Below are positions 35,133 through 44,368 of a stretch of DNA of 64,000 nt, one piece after another (positions within the stretch are counted from its first letter, which is position 1; each line of letters begins with the position of its first letter). Source of the DNA: Armatimonadota bacterium (GTDB lineage: Bacteria; Bacteroidota; Ignavibacteria; OLB7); contig JADZEY010000060.1 in the NCBI GenBank assembly GCA_020850315.1, positions 1 through 64,000 of the forward strand, written 5' to 3'. A program made the translations under genes and the position numbers. The notes under the pieces were generated by a model. That model ran no database searches. It was not told the origin of the DNA and saw only the letters and a program-made list of their open reading frames with translations.

Positions 35133-36365
35133 TTATCCAAGCAGATACAACGGTGCTTCGCGAGGGCAGCCAAGGCGGAACGGGAGCCAGTGGCCGGCCC
35201 CGGCTGAGGTATAAAGCTGGGAGTTCCCCCGCTGGTAATGCCCCCAGATGTAGTTGTTTGGGGTAAGCGGCTCAATCACTCCGTGGCCACCAAATCCAAT
35301 CTGAATTCCCCCGTGATAATGCCCAGAAACCGTTAGCTCAATCCCTTCCTCCGCCGCCCGATCCCACCCTTCGGGGCGGTGGCTCATCAGGATGTGGAAG
35401 GCATCCGACGGCGCGCCATCCAATGTGGCATCCACGGTGCGTTGCAAAAACTGCCGACGGTTCTTCTCACCTCCGCTTCGTGCGGGGTCGTCGGCTCCAC
35501 CAATAAACAGATGGCTTCCCCCTACCTTCACGGCTACCCCTTCCTCGCGCAGCAATGGTATCGGGCTGCGGTCGAACGATTTTTGCACTGTTTCAATCCC
35601 ACGGTAGTACTCGTGATTTCCCAGCGAAGCAAAGGCCCCGTAGCGTGGCCGCAGCTGGGCAATCATCCGCAGCGCGTCGGGCAGATGCTGAAGTTCATCG
35701 GCAACATCACCGCTAACTAACACAAGGTCGGGGCGGGCGCGCTCGGCAGCAATCAAGCAATCCTCAAGGTCCTTCATAAAAATGAACGACCCCAGATGGA
35801 TGTCGCTAAAATGCAGTATCCGAAGCCCGCGAAGCTCCGGCGGCAGCGTTGAATAGTGCAAGGGGATGGTGGGAATCTGCACCGCCCCCCAAGCACTTGC
35901 AAGCCCCCACGCATTGGCCGCCAGCAATGTGCCGGGAATCACCACAGCCCCTTTGGTAAGAAGCGAACGCCGTGATTCCGATGGGACCGTTTCTGCAGAA
36001 ACAGCAGCCGCAGCTTCAGGTAGATTTTTTGGCGAAGAGCGTTTTGCCAGAATCCACTTCACCAACCGCTCGGCCGAAAGCAGAACCCCGCTGAACGGCA
36101 GCGACAGCAGCAACGCCAAGCCAGTGGTGATAACAGCAATGCTTCCGATTGCGGCGCCCACCGACAACGCAGCCACATCAAGCACATGCCCCAGATACCA
36201 CAAGCCCACAAACAGCAATCCAGCCAGCGGGAACTGCCACGATAGCCGCCGCACCCAACGCAACCCCCACCACTGCCGATGCAACGCCCACAACAAAAAC
36301 ACCGACAGTCCCCACGACCCCACCACCAACACCGCGCTACCAATTTGAAGAAAGTAGTTTCTCAT
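35133..36365 (-). CDS. Membrane-anchored calcineurin-like metallophosphoesterase
   Basis: N-terminal TM helices, then LRILHFSDIHLGSF ... VSGDVAD ... SLGNHEYYRG ... ILMSHRPEGWDRA ... SGHYHGGQ-like motif. Confidence 0.93.
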   Translation of the reverse strand: MRNYFLQIGSAVLVVGSWGLSVFLLWALHRQWWGLRWVRRLSWQFPLAGLLFVGLWYLGHVLDVAALSVGAAIGSIAVITTGLALLLSLPFSGVLLSAERLVKWILAKRSSPKNLPEAAAAVSAETVPSESRRSLLTKGAVVIPGTLLAANAWGLASAWGAVQIPTIPLHYSTLPPELRGLRILHFSDIHLGSFIFMKDLEDCLIAAERARPDLVLVSGDVADELQHLPDALRMIAQLRPRYGAFASLGNHEYYRGIETVQKSFDRSPIPLLREEGVAVKVGGSHLFIGGADDPARSGGEKNRRQFLQRTVDATLDGAPSDAFHILMSHRPEGWDRAAEEGIELTVSGHYHGGIQIGFGGHGVIEPLTPNNYIWGHYQRGNSQLYTSAGAGHWLPFRLGCPREAPLYLLG

Positions 36366-36388
36366 TCGCCCTGAAGAACATGCTCTGG

Positions 36389-38083
36389 TTACTCTGTTTG
36401 GCGCGGCTCCGTTGTTGGTTGTGCTTGCCAGCTGCGGCGCACCAGTATTCCAATCAACCCGTTGGTAGATCCATCGTGGGCCGTAACCGGAGCGGCGGCT
36501 TGCAGTTCGCGCAGGATGTTCCCGGCAAGCTGCTTCCCAAGCTCCACCCCCCATTGGTCGAACGAGTTAATGTTCCAGACGATTCCCTGCGTGAAAATCT
36601 TGTGTTCGTACATGGCAATCAGCATCCCCAATGTGTGGGGGGTTAGGCGGCGAATCAGGATGCTGTTGGTGGGGCGATTCCCCGGGAACACTTTGTGCGG
36701 CAGCAACGCTGCAATCTGTTCGGGGGCGGCTCCGCTGGCTTCCAACTCTGCGCGTGCTTCTTCGGCTGTTTTGCCCCGCATCAGCGCCTCGGTCTGTGCC
36801 AAAAAATTGGCCATCAGCATCTGGTGATGTTCGCCGATTGGGTTCAGCGTTTCAATCGGGGCAATGAAGTCTGCCGGAATCAGCTTGGTCCCCTGGTGAA
36901 TCAGCTGGTAGAAGGCGTGCTGGCCGTTGGTCCCTGGCTCGCCCCAGATAATCGGGCCGGTGGAGTATTCAACGCGGTTTCCATCTCTATCCACCCCCTT
37001 CCCGTTGCTCTCCATATCCCCCTGCTGGAAGTATGCGGGGAAGCGATGCAGATACTGATCGTAGGGGAGAATCGCGTGCGACTGGGCACCAAAAAAGTTG
37101 TTGTACCACACCCCCAGCAACCCCATCACCACCGGGATATTCTGGTGAAGTGGCGCAGTCCGGAAATGCTGATCCATCTGGTGGGCTCCTTCAAGAAGCT
37201 GGATGAACCGATCCATCCCAACCGCTATCGCAATGGATAGCCCAATGGCCGACCACAACGAGTACCGCCCGCCAACCCAATCCCAAAACTCGAACATATT
37301 GGCGGTGTCAATCCCGAATTTGGCAACCTGGGGCGCGTTGGTGGAAAGGGCCACAAAGTGCCGCGCCACCGCCGCCGGGTCCCCTGCCGATTGCAAAAAC
37401 CAATCGCGGGCGGTGTGGGCATTGGCAAGCGTCTCCTGCGTGGTGAATGTTTTGCTGGCGATGATGAACAACGTCCGCTGTGGGTCCAGCCGATTCAAGG
37501 TTTCGGCCATGTGAGTCCCGTCCACATTGCTGACGAAATGGAGGCGAAGGTGTGGCGCGGCGTAATGCTTCAGTGCCTCCGTCACCATCACCGGCCCCAA
37601 ATCCGATCCCCCAATTCCGATATTCACCACGTCGGTGATGCTCTCCCCAGTCCACCCTTTCCACTCCCCGCTCCGCACCGATTCAGTGAATCGGCGCATC
37701 TGCTCCAGCACGCGATTCACCTGCGGCATCACGTCGGCTCCATCCACTATCACTGGGTAATCCGAGCGGTTCCGCAGCGCGGTGTGAAGCACGGCGCGCC
37801 CTTCGGTGTTGTTGATTTTTTCGCCAGCGAACATCCGCTCGATCCATGCCGGAAGATCACGCTGGCGAGCAAGCTCCAGCAGCAGATCCATTGTTTGCTG
37901 GGTGATGCGATTTTTGGAGTAATCCAGAAACAGGTCGCCGTGGGAAAGGGTGAAACGGTGGAAACGCTCAGGGTCATCGGCAAACAGTTGGCGCATCGGA
38001 AGGTCACGAACTTCGGCATGGTGCTGGGCCAATGCTTGCCACGCAGCGGAAGCTGGTAGGGAGGTAGTGTTGTGTGAGTCCAT
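36389..38083 (-). CDS. pgi: Glucose-6-phosphate isomerase
   Basis: [18 protein letters not shown] ... [13 protein letters not shown] ... [23 protein letters not shown] ... [13 protein letters not shown]. Confidence 0.97.
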   Translation of the reverse strand: MDSHNTTSLPASAAWQALAQHHAEVRDLPMRQLFADDPERFHRFTLSHGDLFLDYSKNRITQQTMDLLLELARQRDLPAWIERMFAGEKINNTEGRAVLHTALRNRSDYPVIVDGADVMPQVNRVLEQMRRFTESVRSGEWKGWTGESITDVVNIGIGGSDLGPVMVTEALKHYAAPHLRLHFVSNVDGTHMAETLNRLDPQRTLFIIASKTFTTQETLANAHTARDWFLQSAGDPAAVARHFVALSTNAPQVAKFGIDTANMFEFWDWVGGRYSLWSAIGLSIAIAVGMDRFIQLLEGAHQMDQHFRTAPLHQNIPVVMGLLGVWYNNFFGAQSHAILPYDQYLHRFPAYFQQGDMESNGKGVDRDGNRVEYSTGPIIWGEPGTNGQHAFYQLIHQGTKLIPADFIAPIETLNPIGEHHQMLMANFLAQTEALMRGKTAEEARAELEASGAAPEQIAALLPHKVFPGNRPTNSILIRRLTPHTLGMLIAMYEHKIFTQGIVWNINSFDQWGVELGKQLAGNILRELQAAAPVTAHDGSTNGLIGILVRRSWQAQPTTEPRQTE

Positions 38084-38116
38084 GGTTGGAGAAAGATGAG
38101 CAGGAAGTAGCAGGGA

Positions 38117-38147
38117 GCGCAGGCTCGCAAAGCCCGCGCCTACCGAT
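38117..38147. repeat. GTAGGCGCGGG...GAGCCTGCGC dyad repeat
   Basis: GCGCAGGCTCGCAAAGCCCGCGCCTACCGATA (reverse complement GGTAGGCGCGGGCTTTGCGAGCCTGCGC). Confidence 0.65.
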
Positions 38148-38238
38148 AGTGAACTTGGAAGAAGATGCGCGAGAGGGAGAGTTGCCTATCCGAGGGGACG
38201 CATCCCCTTTGCCTGATCCGGGGATTGTCCCCCCTCTC

Positions 38239-38385
38239 TTTCTTCCCTCTGTGTCCTCTGTGCCTCTGTGTTTTTTTTCCCTCTTTCCCAGAGAATGAAC
38301 CACAGAGACACAGAGAGCACAGAGGGAAGAAGATGCGAGGGAGGGGGGCGCATCCCCGGTTGCTCTCTAACTGCCGATGAGCTAC
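38239..38385. repeat. Composite dispersed repeat, copy D
   Basis: CTCTGTGTCCTCTGTGCCTCTGTGTTTTTTTTCC ... AACCACAGAGACACAGAGAGCACAGAGG ... GGGGGGCGCATCCCCGGTTGCTCTCTAACTGCCGATGAGCT. Confidence 0.85.
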
Positions 38386-38387
38386 AT

Positions 38388-39104
38388 CTATTTATCGCCA
38401 CCACCACCACCATCCACCGAGCGGCTGCCGAACAATACGGCTGCACCAACCTGAAGGTAGCGCATCCCTTTCTCATCATCATCTTGAGTGAGAAGGTTGG
38501 AAAGGTTGTAGCGTGCGCCAACATCAATCGTCACCTCACCCAGCGCAATATCAACGCCAGCACTCAGCGCCACGCCAAACTCATTCTCCCCCGCCGAAGC
38601 ATTGTTGATGGTGACGTTGTTCAGCTGATCGGAGCCACGGACGAAGGCGTAGGTGCGGTTGACAAAGGTGTAGGAAAGCTGCGCCCCGGCGTAGGGGATA
38701 ATCACATTGGAAGGGAGCGAGAGTTGAATGCCAAGATTCAGTGGGATCAGTGAGGTTCCAACCTCGAACGTTGCCTGTGCGGTGCTGTCGGGATTGATCG
38801 CCAGATCAGTCAGCACCATCTCCTCCTTTTGGAAATAGATGTAGTTCGCATCGCCAGTGATGGCCAGAACTTTGGCAACCGGCAGCCGGCCACGGACAGT
38901 GAAATAGCCACCGATTGTCCCGGTAACGTCGCCGTAGCGGATGCTATCCTTGGCAAACAGATCCGACAATGCCCCGCCAGCTTGTTGGATGTTATCGCCG
39001 GCAGCGGCCAGCCCCGCACCAACTCCAATCTGTGAGTATGCTGCCGAAGCAACGATTGCCAGCCCAGCGGCGGCAGTGGTGATCGTGCGCGTGATGATGT
39101 TCAT
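38388..39104 (-). CDS. Small outer-membrane beta-barrel (OmpA/OmpW-like) protein
   Basis: Signal peptide, then beta-rich 238 aa (GTIGGYFTVRGRLPVAKVLAITGDANYIYFQ ... PYAGAQLSYTFVNRTYAFV ... GVDIALGEVTIDVGARYNLSNLL). Confidence 0.75.
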   Translation of the reverse strand: MNIITRTITTAAAGLAIVASAAYSQIGVGAGLAAAGDNIQQAGGALSDLFAKDSIRYGDVTGTIGGYFTVRGRLPVAKVLAITGDANYIYFQKEEMVLTDLAINPDSTAQATFEVGTSLIPLNLGIQLSLPSNVIIPYAGAQLSYTFVNRTYAFVRGSDQLNNVTINNASAGENEFGVALSAGVDIALGEVTIDVGARYNLSNLLTQDDDEKGMRYLQVGAAVLFGSRSVDGGGGGDK

Positions 39105-39197
39105 AAGTAAACGCTCGGTTTTGTGATAGTTGATTCACGGGGAATCTACCGTATTGACGGCAATCTACCGCCCCCGATAGCATCACAAAATTTTCCG

Positions 39198-41348
39198 CTA
39201 CGGCTGCTGCTGCAACACCATTTGTATGGAGGGGCGAAGGTCCACCACGTTGGCCATTGCACGGGCGCGTTTCAGAATTTCCATCGCCCGTTGCTGCTGG
39301 TATTCCTGCCGATAATTTTCGGCGAACTGTGCTGCGTCGCGGCGGTAATCAGCTTCGCTGGGGGAGCTTTTGTACTCGGCACGGACGAAGTAGTAGCCCC
39401 ACTTTCCGCGAACCGGGCCCGTTACGCCACCACCCTGCACCGTTGCAATCAAGGAGTCCAGAATTGTTGGATTTTCATCCGGCGGGGCATCTACGGTTTT
39501 ATCTTGAACAAGGAAAATTTCCGCCATTGGCGCAATCTGGCGCATGGGGCCAATCAGCATATTCCATTTCAGCGAATCTTTCAGCTGCTCCACACGCGGC
39601 TTCAGCATCTCCATTTTTTTATCCAGCTTGGCGAACGCCGTCACGTAGCGGGGGAATTTCTCGAACGGTGGCAATCCGGCCTCGCGTGCCTCAATCATCT
39701 GCACCACGGCGATGCGGTCGAACGGCAACGTAAACAACCGAACATCGCCTGGCGCAGCGTTGAACGCGAACTCGCCAACGGCCAAGACATCCCCATATTT
39801 CTGCATCCGTTCGATGGTGGAGGTATCGGTAACAGTGCCACGGTAGCGGGATTTCAGCTCCAACTGAAGCGAGTCAACACCGCTGCCGGAACGGAGCGCG
39901 TCGGCGTAGCGGCGTGCATCGGCAAGAACCGATTGCACAGCTTCGGGAGAAATCGGCAACGGGAATCGCAACTCGCGGATTCGGTAGCCCTTGTTTGAGC
40001 GTTCGGAAACACGAAGCAAGTGGTAGCCAAACGATGTTCGCACCGGCCCCACCACACTCCCCGGCTTTGTCAGGAAGCTCACACTGTCGAACTCGTGAAT
40101 CATTTTCCCCCTTCCGAACCACCCCAAGTTGCCACCGATTTTCGCGCTTCCATCTTGGCTGTAGATTTGGGCGGCTTGGGCAAACACGGTGTCTTCGGTG
40201 ATCTTTTCTTTCAGCTTCAGCATCAGCTCCATCACCTCGCTGGTTCCAGTGGTGTCCGTTCCGGAGTTGGCACGGAACAGGATGTGGCGGGCTTTCACAA
40301 CGGTGTCGCGCTGCGGCTCAACTCCCTCAATAAACAGCATCACAATCTCCCCATCCCGCTCGAACGGCCCAAGCAGACTGCCAGCCGACGAACGTGCAAC
40401 GGTATCGGCAAACTCGGGGGGAATCTGCGCAAGGCTTATGGCCTTATCGGGATAACGCCCCGGCGGCAGCCCTGCAGCAATGGCACGCACCACCGCCGAA
40501 CGGCGCGAAGCCGTTGCCTTGCGGATTGCCTGCAACACCGAATCCACCCGCTTGCGGCGCACCACCGTGTCGGCAGCCAGCGGCGCAACCGGAAGGATAA
40601 TCGTTCCGATCGAGCGGACAGCAGGAAAGGTGAGTTCCGGCTTGTGCGATTCATACCAGGCACGCGCTTCGGCCTCGGTAAGGGACACCGCGCTGTCGGG
40701 GATGGTGGAGTGATAGACCCGAACGAACGACCCGTTCAGCAGCGTCTTGCTGGCGAAGTAACGGTTCTTGATCTGCGATTCGGTGAGTGGTTGCTCCTTG
40801 TAGATGGCATCAACCAGAAGCTCGCGGGTGCGGCTGTTCTGCACGTAGCGGATCACCTTCTCAAGATCCCGTTTCCAATTTTCCACCATCTGCTGGCGGT
40901 TCTGGCCTGGCTGCGCAAACTCGGTGATCTTCTGTGGGTTCATCGCCACCTTGCGGAACTGCTCCTTCTGATAGACCCCTTCGGCATTGGTGAAGGTGTT
41001 GCGGATAAAATCGGGGGGGGATTCGATCATCACGCGGATTGCTTCATCGCGGGTGACAACCACACCCCGTTTCTCGGCCTCTTGCCGAACAAGTTCTTCA
41101 TCAATCAGGGTGCTGAAATACTCATCGTCGGTCACTTGGTCGATGTTTTCTGGCTGCCCTTGCTGGCGTTGGGCCATTGCGTGGTCGTTCAGCAGATCAA
41201 TGTACCAGTCGGCAGGTATCTTCTGCCCGTTGACGGTTGCGATGTGGCGATCGGTCTGCGGCGCGGGCGTGCCAGCGCCCCGATTCTGCGCTGATACTGA
41301 ACCCGCAAGAAGAATTGCGAACAAGAAGCTGAAAGAAGAACGCACCAT
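39198..41348 (-). CDS. Periplasmic peptidylprolyl isomerase (SurA/PpiC parvulin-type)
   Basis: Signal peptide MVRSSFSFLFAILLAGSVSAQ, SurA-N-like region, and parvulin pattern VKARHILFRANSGTD ... VFAQAAQIYSQDGSAKIGGNLGWFGRGKMIHEFDSVSFLTKPGSVVGPVRTSFGYHLLRVSER. Confidence 0.9.
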   Translation of the reverse strand: MVRSSFSFLFAILLAGSVSAQNRGAGTPAPQTDRHIATVNGQKIPADWYIDLLNDHAMAQRQQGQPENIDQVTDDEYFSTLIDEELVRQEAEKRGVVVTRDEAIRVMIESPPDFIRNTFTNAEGVYQKEQFRKVAMNPQKITEFAQPGQNRQQMVENWKRDLEKVIRYVQNSRTRELLVDAIYKEQPLTESQIKNRYFASKTLLNGSFVRVYHSTIPDSAVSLTEAEARAWYESHKPELTFPAVRSIGTIILPVAPLAADTVVRRKRVDSVLQAIRKATASRRSAVVRAIAAGLPPGRYPDKAISLAQIPPEFADTVARSSAGSLLGPFERDGEIVMLFIEGVEPQRDTVVKARHILFRANSGTDTTGTSEVMELMLKLKEKITEDTVFAQAAQIYSQDGSAKIGGNLGWFGRGKMIHEFDSVSFLTKPGSVVGPVRTSFGYHLLRVSERSNKGYRIRELRFPLPISPEAVQSVLADARRYADALRSGSGVDSLQLELKSRYRGTVTDTSTIERMQKYGDVLAVGEFAFNAAPGDVRLFTLPFDRIAVVQMIEAREAGLPPFEKFPRYVTAFAKLDKKMEMLKPRVEQLKDSLKWNMLIGPMRQIAPMAEIFLVQDKTVDAPPDENPTILDSLIATVQGGGVTGPVRGKWGYYFVRAEYKSSPSEADYRRDAAQFAENYRQEYQQQRAMEILKRARAMANVVDLRPSIQMVLQQQP

Positions 41349-41471
41349 TGAGCTGCTGTTGAAAGGAAGGTTAGTTATACCACACGCCAAAACTGCCACC
41401 ATACTAACACAGGAAGCAAGGGGAAAGTTAGTGGGGATCGGAAACAGGAAGTATAGCAGTGGGTTCCCCCC

Positions 41472-41515
41472 AAAAAACAAACCGCCGCTGCAATGGAGAT
41501 TACAGTGGCGGTTTG
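41472..41515 (-). terminator. Rho-independent terminator for the T9SS-cargo gene
   Basis: Minus strand: CAAACCGCCACTG-loop-CAGCGGCGGTTTG-TTTTTTGG. 13-bp stem (one G.T) with T-run, downstream of the stop at 41566. Confidence 0.75.
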
Positions 41516-41565
41516 CTGATTGGTTGTTTGCCTCTCTTCTGTTTGCCTCCAATGTCCCAGCGTTG

Positions 41566-43164
41566 CTACCGGGCCACAGTAAACATCATCCGCCGTGGTT
41601 GGCCGCCGCTGTGGATTTCGCAGATGTAGATTCCGTTTGGCAGGCTACCAACGGCAATGGATTGTTCGGCAACGTCGGCAAGCTGCGGCTGCGCTGGCAC
41701 TGCCATTACCTCGGTTCCATCAATCGCAGCAATGCGAATCGTTGCCAGCAGCAAGGCAGTCCCTTTCCAGCGAACGGTGATCGCTTGGCTTGCAGGGTTC
41801 GGGAAGATTCCGCCAACAATCACTCCATCGGCAAGTTCCACGCCAAGCGTTGGGTTCACTGGTGGCTTGGGAAGGATTGTGAAAGAGCCGTTGGATTGAT
41901 CGGCAAGATCGGGCTGGGAAGCCACGGACACTTTAATCCGCGCCACGCTGATTGTGCTGTCGGCAAGGCGCGGCACACGCCACTGGAATGCCCCGGTTGC
42001 GGCGGTCTGGCGCGCAATCTGGGTCCAGGTGTTGCCGCCATCGGTGGAGATGTCAACCACCACTTCGGTGGCCTCCTTCGGGGTTTGCCATGCTATCTGC
42101 TGAACCTCACCTTCGCGCCATGTTTCGCCACCGTTGGGCGTTAGCACCCGCGTGGTAATGGTCGTGTCTGGTGGAGTGATTGGCGTGGTGACAACGGAGA
42201 ACTGGGCATCGGAGGTATCGCCAACGGTGCGCCCTTCGTTCATCACCCGCACCAAGTATTGGCTGCCGGAGTTGTTCGGAACACGCCACAGGAACGCCCC
42301 GGTTGCCGCATCCACGCTGCCAATGCCGCTCCACTGTCCGCCACCATTTGCCGAGTATTCCAGCACCGCTTTCCCCGCCACGTTCGTTGCTTGCCACGTC
42401 ACTACAACGGAGGTGTCGGCGGCAAACCGTTCGCCACCATTTGGGAACCTCACGGTGATGCTTCCCGCTGGTGGCGGCGGGTTCTGTTGCTTGGGTGAGA
42501 TAGTGAACGGCGCGTCGGAAACATCAACATGGTCAGGCTCCTGGGCAACCGAAACACGCATCAGGCAGGCGGCCATGGGGAAGTCGGAAAGGTGCGGAAT
42601 CGCCCATGAATAGGTTGCTGGGGTTGCGGGTTGGGTGGCAATGGTTTGCCACGTTGCCCCGTTGTTTGTGGAAAGCTCAATCAACGCCTCCACAGCATCC
42701 GGCGGGACTTGCCATTGGATGGTGCGGGTTTCCCCTTCGGTCCATTGCTCGCCACCGTTTGGGGCAATCATGATGGTAGCATCCAACGGGTCGGGGATGA
42801 TTGCGAATGTTCCATCGGACTGGTCGCTTGCGCTCCCTTTCCGTTCGCTAACCCGCACCCGCACAATGGCACTTTCCTTGTTCGGAATCTTCCACTCAAT
42901 GCTTCCCTGGGCGGCGTTGGTTTTGCCGATGCTGCGCCACTGCGCCCCATCCACGGTGTACTCCACCTCTACCTCGCCAGTAATTCCCGAAGCTGTCCAG
43001 GTCACTTGCGTCTCGGTGCCAATCATTAGCTCTTCCCCGCCGTTCGGGTAGGTGACAGTGATTGTCCCTTGTGCCGAAAGCTGCTGCACGGCGGCCAGCA
43101 GCAGCACCCACACCAGCCACCGCACTGGAGGGCTGGATAGGGGAAATGGTTGTGTAGGTTGCAT
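41566..43164 (-). CDS. Secreted repeat protein with T9SS type A C-terminal sorting domain
   Basis: Four 'PNGGE' beta-sandwich repeats (TYPNGGEELMIGTETQVTW; APNGGEQWTEGETRTIQW; RFPNGGERFAADTSVVVTW; TPNGGETWREGEVQQIAW). C-terminal GIFPNPASQAITVRW ... LPNGIYICEIHSGGQPRRMMFTV. Confidence 0.88.
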   Translation of the reverse strand: MQPTQPFPLSSPPVRWLVWVLLLAAVQQLSAQGTITVTYPNGGEELMIGTETQVTWTASGITGEVEVEYTVDGAQWRSIGKTNAAQGSIEWKIPNKESAIVRVRVSERKGSASDQSDGTFAIIPDPLDATIMIAPNGGEQWTEGETRTIQWQVPPDAVEALIELSTNNGATWQTIATQPATPATYSWAIPHLSDFPMAACLMRVSVAQEPDHVDVSDAPFTISPKQQNPPPPAGSITVRFPNGGERFAADTSVVVTWQATNVAGKAVLEYSANGGGQWSGIGSVDAATGAFLWRVPNNSGSQYLVRVMNEGRTVGDTSDAQFSVVTTPITPPDTTITTRVLTPNGGETWREGEVQQIAWQTPKEATEVVVDISTDGGNTWTQIARQTAATGAFQWRVPRLADSTISVARIKVSVASQPDLADQSNGSFTILPKPPVNPTLGVELADGVIVGGIFPNPASQAITVRWKGTALLLATIRIAAIDGTEVMAVPAQPQLADVAEQSIAVGSLPNGIYICEIHSGGQPRRMMFTVAR

Positions 43165-43202
43165 AGCCTGTGTTGGTTGAATTGGTTGTGATTGTTCGGT
43201 TG

Positions 43203-43478
43203 TCAGGCTATCACAGCCTGCGGCTTCATCTGGATGCGGCGGCGTTTCCAGAACAGAAATCCCCCCACAACAAGCAGTGTTGCCGCAACCGGCCCCACGG
43301 CCGGCAGCAAGCCAACGCGGAATTCCTCGCGCCACTCAATGGATTCGGTTCCAAACAACGGGTCGGTAACGGTGTAGGCTACCTTGTCCAGCGTCCACAG
43401 TTCGCCGCTGGTTACACCCCACCAAGCGATCAAGCCAGCAGCGGCAATGATGCACAGGATTGCAATGGTTTTGGTCAT
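43203..43478 (-). CDS. Small two-TM membrane protein of unknown function
   Basis: MTKTIAILCIIAAAGLIAWWG ... VGPVAATLLVVGGFLFWKRRRIQMK. Confidence 0.6.
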   Translation of the reverse strand: MTKTIAILCIIAAAGLIAWWGVTSGELWTLDKVAYTVTDPLFGTESIEWREEFRVGLLPAVGPVAATLLVVGGFLFWKRRRIQMKPQAVIA

Positions 43479-43483
43479 GGTTG

Positions 43484-43504
43484 TTGATAATTGATAGTTG
43501 ATAA
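43484..43504. repeat. Heptanucleotide tandem repeat in a 5' leader (TTGATAA/TTGATAG/TTGATAA)
   Basis: Three consecutive 7-mers ending 5 nt before the ATG of the 43478 gene. Confidence 0.7.
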
Positions 43505-43556
43505 TTAAGGATTGGCGCGCAGAGGTTGATTGGCCTTTTGACATTCGCCATTCCCC

Positions 43557-44210
43557 TCACAGCCCTGTCGCGCCGAACAGTTGTGCTTTCACCACAATTG
43601 TTTCCCCAACTTTGCTGCCGATAGTTCCGCGCGAACCAGCAACGTTGAAGTCTTTTAGCGAAATGGAGAATTGGGCGGTAAGCATCACCAAATCGCCCGG
43701 GGCGCGTTCGCGGGTTTTGGCGGACTCCTCGATATACTTCAGCGTGAAGGGGACGGCCACACTTTTGGTGATGCCGTGCATGGTGAAGTTGCCGATTGCT
43801 GTCCCGGTTGCGCTGGCTCCGGTGATGCTCACATCCTTCACAGAAGTGACCGTGAAGCTGATGGTTGGATATTTGGCGGCATCCAACCATTGGTCGCTCC
43901 GCAAGTGTCCATCACGAGTTCCGTTGCCGGTCTTCATGGTGGCAACTTGCGCGCTGATTGTCCCGCGGATTCCCGCAACGTTCTTCGGATCAAGCGTTAG
44001 CGTGCCGCTGATCCCTTCAGCAGTCCCGTTGATTTTTTCCAGTGGAGCATCGCTTACCCAGGTGAATTGGTTCTTCCCAACCTTATCGCTTAGCGTCACC
44101 TTCTTTTGCCCGATTGCGTTTACCACCAGCGGCTGCGTGGTGGCTTGGTTGACGGCAATCCCCGCAAGAAGTAGTGTTGTTGCCAGCAGTTTTTTCATCA
44201 TGGTGTTCAT
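43557..44210 (-). CDS. YceI-family protein, secreted
   Basis: Signal peptide MKKLLATTLLLAGIAVNQATTQ. YceI pattern: TWVSDAPLEKINGTAEGISGTLTLDPKNVAGIRGTISAQVATMKTGNGTRDGHLRSDQWLDAAKYPTISFTVTSV. Confidence 0.9.
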   Translation of the reverse strand: MNTMMKKLLATTLLLAGIAVNQATTQPLVVNAIGQKKVTLSDKVGKNQFTWVSDAPLEKINGTAEGISGTLTLDPKNVAGIRGTISAQVATMKTGNGTRDGHLRSDQWLDAAKYPTISFTVTSVKDVSITGASATGTAIGNFTMHGITKSVAVPFTLKYIEESAKTRERAPGDLVMLTAQFSISLKDFNVAGSRGTIGSKVGETIVVKAQLFGATGL

Positions 44211-44368
44211 CGTTCTTGTTTGGTGTTAGTTGTTGGTTTGGTTGTTATGATGCTGTTCGGCATGGCTGGGCAATGCGGTGGCTTCTTAAATCATCGGTTG
44301 CTATGTCACAATGCCTCAGCATGGTGTTGATTGTTGTTGGTGTTGTTCTACGCTCTGTTGTTGCTCTC

